A stretch of DNA of 64,000 nucleotides, taken from Bradyrhizobium algeriense. GTDB lineage: Bacteria > Pseudomonadota > Alphaproteobacteria > Rhizobiales > Xanthobacteraceae. The notes beneath the pieces are model-generated. The model was not told the DNA's origin, did no database searches, and worked only from the letters and a program-made list of their open reading frames with translations. Made by a program: the position numbers and the translations under genes. The stretch is from positions 4,340,001 to 4,404,000 of the forward strand of contig NZ_JAZHRV010000001.1 in NCBI RefSeq assembly GCF_036924595.1, given 5' to 3'. Shown here in pieces: positions 60,896 through 64,000 of this stretch. Positions within the stretch are counted from its first letter, which is position 1, and every line of letters starts with the position of its first letter.

Positions 60896-63271
60896 CTATT
60901 CCGTGGGCTTGGCGTGACTGACGCCGCGAATCTTTTCCGACAAATTGATCAGGAACATCGAGGTCGGCCGCAGGATGAAGAGATCCGCGACCAGGGCTGC
61001 GATCATCGAGAACGCGCTGAGCCAGCCGAACAGCCGCAGCGACGGCAGGTCGGAAAACACCGTGACGACGAGGCCGCAGGCCAGCACCACCGTGGTCAGG
61101 ATCAGCGCCGGGCCGACCAGCACGGTGGCGCGCTCGACCGCCAGCCCCGAGCCAACGCCGGGCTTGCTCTCCAGCCGCAGCCGGTTGAGGAAGTGGATGG
61201 TGGCGCTCAAGCCGAGGCCGAACGACACCGTCAGCGCGACCACGCTGGCGAATTGCAGCCCCTCGCCCAATATCCACAGCACCGTGCCCGATGCCACGAC
61301 CGGGAAGATGCCAGGCAGGATGCAGGAGAACATCACCACGACCGAGCGGAATGCCAGGCCAATGAAGATCGCAACCAGCAGGAACTCGATCGTCAGGCCG
61401 TGATTGAGTTTCGAGATCATGTTGGCACTGTTGCGCGCTGCAATCGCCGACAGGCCGGTGACCGCGATTTCGAAGCCGGGATGCTCGGCGCGCACCTTGT
61501 CGAGCGACTTGTCGAGCTTGTCGATCACGGGAAGGATTTCGCTGGAATCGAGGTCGGGAACGCGCCCCGAAACCACCACCGCATCCTGATCGGCCGAGAT
61601 GAAGCGACGGACCAGATGTTCCGGGATAACGCTGACATATTCCTTTAGCGTCGCGACGTCGCTGCTGCCGGCCTTTTCGGCGAGCCAGCGGCGCAGGGTT
61701 TCGAGCGACCAGACGTTGCCGACGCCGGCCGATTTCTCGACCATCGCGTGAACTTCGGCGATCGTCTTCAACGTATCCGGCGCATAGAGCGAGGCGCCCT
61801 TGGGGAATTCGATCAGCACGTCGATCGGATTGGCGCCGGTGAGCTTGGCGTCAAGACGGCTCGAAGCCGCCACCGCCTGCCGCTTGTCCGGCACCTGATC
61901 AGCGAGGCGATAGCGCGGCTCCAGCGTGGCGTAGATGAAGCCGAGGCCGGCGACGAGCAGCAATGCGAGCAGGCTGAACAGCCCGGGACGGCCGACCATG
62001 CGCACCGCGATCCAGTAGCAGAAATTGCGCAGCGCCTGCACGCCGGCATCCGCGCTCTGGAATTTTACGGCGAAAATCTTCTCGTTGCGGACGAACAATA
62101 TGCCGAACACCGGCACCAGCGAAAGCACCGCGATCAGCGCGATGATGGTGGCGGCCAATCCGGCCTCGCCGAATTTTCGGATCAGTTCGGAATCGGAGAA
62201 TTGCAGGGCGATGAACGAGATGCCGGCGGTACCGTGGGTCAGCACGCAAGCCGGGCCCACCACCAGCACGGCGTTGGTGAAGGCGGTCAGTTTGTCCTGG
62301 CCCGCAATCAGGCGGTCGCGCGCTGCGAAGGTGAGCTGCATCGAGTCGGAAAAACTGATCACCATGATGAGCGGCGTCATCACGTTCAGGAACATGTTGA
62401 GATTGAAACCGGCCCAGCCGAGGCCACCGAGCGCGAGCAGGATGGCGATGATCGGCGGAAAGGCCGCAACCACCATGAACGATATCTTGCGGAAGAAGAT
62501 GATCGCGATGATGCAGCCGGCCAGAATGCCGAGGATGTTGTAGGTCAGCCCGTCGCGCTTGACCGCGTTGCGGATCTCCAGCTGCATCACGGGAACGCCG
62601 GAGAGCTGGGCGTTGAGACCGCTGCCCGACAGATCGTCGGCCATGATCTTGCGCATTTCGCCGACCACCTTGCCGAGATCGTTTGAGGAAACGACCTTCG
62701 GTTCGAGCGACAGCACGATCAGGGCCAGCGTGCCGTCCTCCGACAACAGCTTGCCGCGAATGATCTCGTTGGTTTTGACGGTCTCGACGAACTTGTCGTA
62801 GGCGGCGCCTTGCGGCAATTCGGGCGGGAACAGCGCGGCCGGCAGCTTGCCGGGCTCCGGCGCCTGGCGCGCCGAGAACAGCGACACCAGACCGCGCACG
62901 CCCTCGACCAGTTGCAGGTCGGTGACCATGTCGCGGATCTTTTCGAGGTTCTCGCGGGCCAAGAGCGTCTTGCCCTCGACCACGACCAGCACGTCGAATT
63001 CGGTCGCCGGGAAGCGCTTGGTCACGGCCTCGTATTGCTTGTAGTCCTTGGAATCGGAGCGGAACAGCTGGCTCAGCGAGTCGTCGATCTTGATCCGCTC
63101 GATGCCGAACAGCGCAGCCACCATCAGCGCGGCGAGAATGATCATGGACAGGATCGGCGCCTTGACCGCGATCAGGCCCATGCGCTCGAGCCCGAAGGCG
63201 ATGCTCTTGCCCGGCGGCGGCTCCTCGATAGCTTCGACGTGGACGTGACTTTCGGAGTTCTTGTCGAGCAT
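60896..63271 (-). CDS. MMPL/RND family transporter
   Basis: A lipid-type RND transporter of about 791 residues with two groups of helices around two periplasmic loops. The N-terminal helix (KAPILSMIILAALMVAALFG) is followed by KIDDSLSQLFRSDSKDYKQY, the usual start of the first loop. Proton-path helices include VISFSDSMQLTFAARDRL and VSFGLGLSATIHFLNRLR. It is not closely similar to HpnN by eye. The start may be ATG 63271 or GTG 63289. Its place between the hopanoid operon and eutC suggests, but does not prove, a role in lipid export. Confidence 0.86.
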   Translation of the reverse strand: MLDKNSESHVHVEAIEEPPPGKSIAFGLERMGLIAVKAPILSMIILAALMVAALFGIERIKIDDSLSQLFRSDSKDYKQYEAVTKRFPATEFDVLVVVEGKTLLARENLEKIRDMVTDLQLVEGVRGLVSLFSARQAPEPGKLPAALFPPELPQGAAYDKFVETVKTNEIIRGKLLSEDGTLALIVLSLEPKVVSSNDLGKVVGEMRKIMADDLSGSGLNAQLSGVPVMQLEIRNAVKRDGLTYNILGILAGCIIAIIFFRKISFMVVAAFPPIIAILLALGGLGWAGFNLNMFLNVMTPLIMVISFSDSMQLTFAARDRLIAGQDKLTAFTNAVLVVGPACVLTHGTAGISFIALQFSDSELIRKFGEAGLAATIIALIAVLSLVPVFGILFVRNEKIFAVKFQSADAGVQALRNFCYWIAVRMVGRPGLFSLLALLLVAGLGFIYATLEPRYRLADQVPDKRQAVAASSRLDAKLTGANPIDVLIEFPKGASLYAPDTLKTIAEVHAMVEKSAGVGNVWSLETLRRWLAEKAGSSDVATLKEYVSVIPEHLVRRFISADQDAVVVSGRVPDLDSSEILPVIDKLDKSLDKVRAEHPGFEIAVTGLSAIAARNSANMISKLNHGLTIEFLLVAIFIGLAFRSVVVMFSCILPGIFPVVASGTVLWILGEGLQFASVVALTVSFGLGLSATIHFLNRLRLESKPGVGSGLAVERATVLVGPALILTTVVLACGLVVTVFSDLPSLRLFGWLSAFSMIAALVADLFILRPTSMFLINLSEKIRGVSHAKPTE

Positions 63272-63677
63272 ACCCTGTCCAGTTCTCACGTCGGCCTGTT
63301 TGTGCAGCTTGGTTTTATGCAGCTTGGTGGCGCGAATGCGGCTTTGCCAGCCCCCATCCGATCGGCGCTAGCCATTGAAATCACGCGGTAAATTAACCGG
63401 CGCCGTTTTACAGGGCCGGACCCCATCCGGCAAGCGCGCGCGGCGGGCGAAATCGACACGAAGGTGACGAAAATGCGCGTTAAGTCTCTGATTTGCCACA
63501 CCCGCCGGCACGCCCTTGGGGGCGTTCCGGCAGTTAACGCCAACGCCAGTCGCGACGGCGCGGCGCGACCAGCTTCGGTCAATTTTTCGGGAAGCGGCGC
63601 ATGCGAGGAAATCGCCCGGCAAGTGACGCGGCGCTTGCCGGAACGACGTAGCGGCCGCACGTCGGTCCGTTTCGGGC
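63272..63677. other. intergenic region between eutC and the RND gene
   Basis: About 400 bases with no credible gene. TGCAGCTTGGT occurs at 63303-63313 and 63318-63328 (period 15), just upstream of the RND gene. Confidence 0.45.
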
Positions 63678-64000
63678 TCAATCGATCGGCCTGGCGGAGA
63701 TGAGCGCGTTTCCGCTTTCGTCCTTCAGCGCCACGCCGGTGACCTGCCGCGCGATACCCTCACGCACCAGCCAGGCGATCTTGAACGCGGCCTCGTCGTA
63801 GCTCAGGCCTGCACCATGGATATTGGACACGCAATTGCGCTTCTCATCGGTGAGGCCGATGCGCGGCGCAAAGGTCAGATAGGCGCCGAGGCTGTCGGGC
63901 GCCGACAGGCCGGGCCGCTCGCCGATCAGCATCACCACCATCCGCGCGCCGAGCACGGCGCCGATCTCGTCGCCCAGCGCCACCCGCGCGCCCGATGCAA
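63678..64000 (-). CDS. eutC: ethanolamine ammonia-lyase small subunit EutC (3' part)
   Basis: The C-terminal 107 residues of EutC, the small subunit of the B12-dependent enzyme that splits ethanolamine into acetaldehyde and ammonia. The segment contains [33 protein letters not shown] and ISARPID at the end, all typical. The 5' part lies beyond the right edge and eutB is expected upstream of it. Confidence 0.93.
   Translation of the reverse strand, partial: ASGARVALGDEIGAVLGARMVVMLIGERPGLSAPDSLGAYLTFAPRIGLTDEKRNCVSNIHGAGLSYDEAAFKIAWLVREGIARQVTGVALKDESGNALISARPID

Noticed and set aside
1..64000. search for CRISPR arrays, tRNA/rRNA genes, insertion sequences and prophage genes
   Set aside because: No regular repeat-spacer array, no tRNA cloverleaf noticed and no transposase, integrase or phage protein among the translated frames; weak tRNA signals could be missed by eye.

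Overview
The window looks like a chromosomal segment of a Bradyrhizobium-type alphaproteobacterium (Nitrobacteraceae). The evidence is high GC, the complete early hopanoid gene set with an alphaproteobacterial layout, an ImuA-ImuB-DnaE2 mutasome under a GTTC-N7-GTTC SOS box, and several families of palindromic intergenic repeats. This assignment is inference from content; no rRNA or tRNA gene was seen.

Left part (1-23 kb): general metabolism and transport. In order: the 5' part of an acetyl-CoA hydrolase/transferase gene, a TolC-type outer-membrane protein, an alpha/beta hydrolase, three overlapping genes of unknown function, an FAD-linked oxidoreductase, a Tat-exported LigI-like amidohydrolase, a methyltransferase/MTHFR pair, a heavy-metal-type RND efflux pair, a CoA-transferase with an unusual domain order, an SDR, a PilZ protein, a membrane protein, a frameshifted MgtC relic, and a divergent AraC regulator/flavoprotein pair.

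Middle part (23-40 kb): DNA damage tolerance, phosphate and catabolism. The cassette imuA-imuB-dnaE2 runs leftward from an SOS box. A TIGR03915-UdgX fusion gene runs rightward from the same intergenic region. Next come pitA and ppk2 (phosphate uptake and polyphosphate use), two tandem M20 amidohydrolase genes, a GMC oxidoreductase, an unknown gene, a small exported protein and a GFA-family gene bracketed by two palindromic repeats.

Right part (40-64 kb): hopanoid region. hpnO and hpnN are on the minus strand, with a DUF2147 protein gene between them. ispH and hpnH run rightward. hpnC-D-E-shc-hpnG form a tightly overlapped minus-strand operon. IspH supplies C5 isoprenoid units; HpnC/D/E make squalene; Shc cyclises it; HpnH and HpnG add and trim the adenosyl side chain; HpnO aminates the side chain; HpnN moves hopanoids to the outer membrane. 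A self-regulated TetR/AidB-like/aldolase/DUF2520 operon sits between hpnH and hpnG. Beyond hpnC lie small exported proteins, an unknown protein paired with a second MMPL/RND transporter, and the 3' end of eutC at the right edge.
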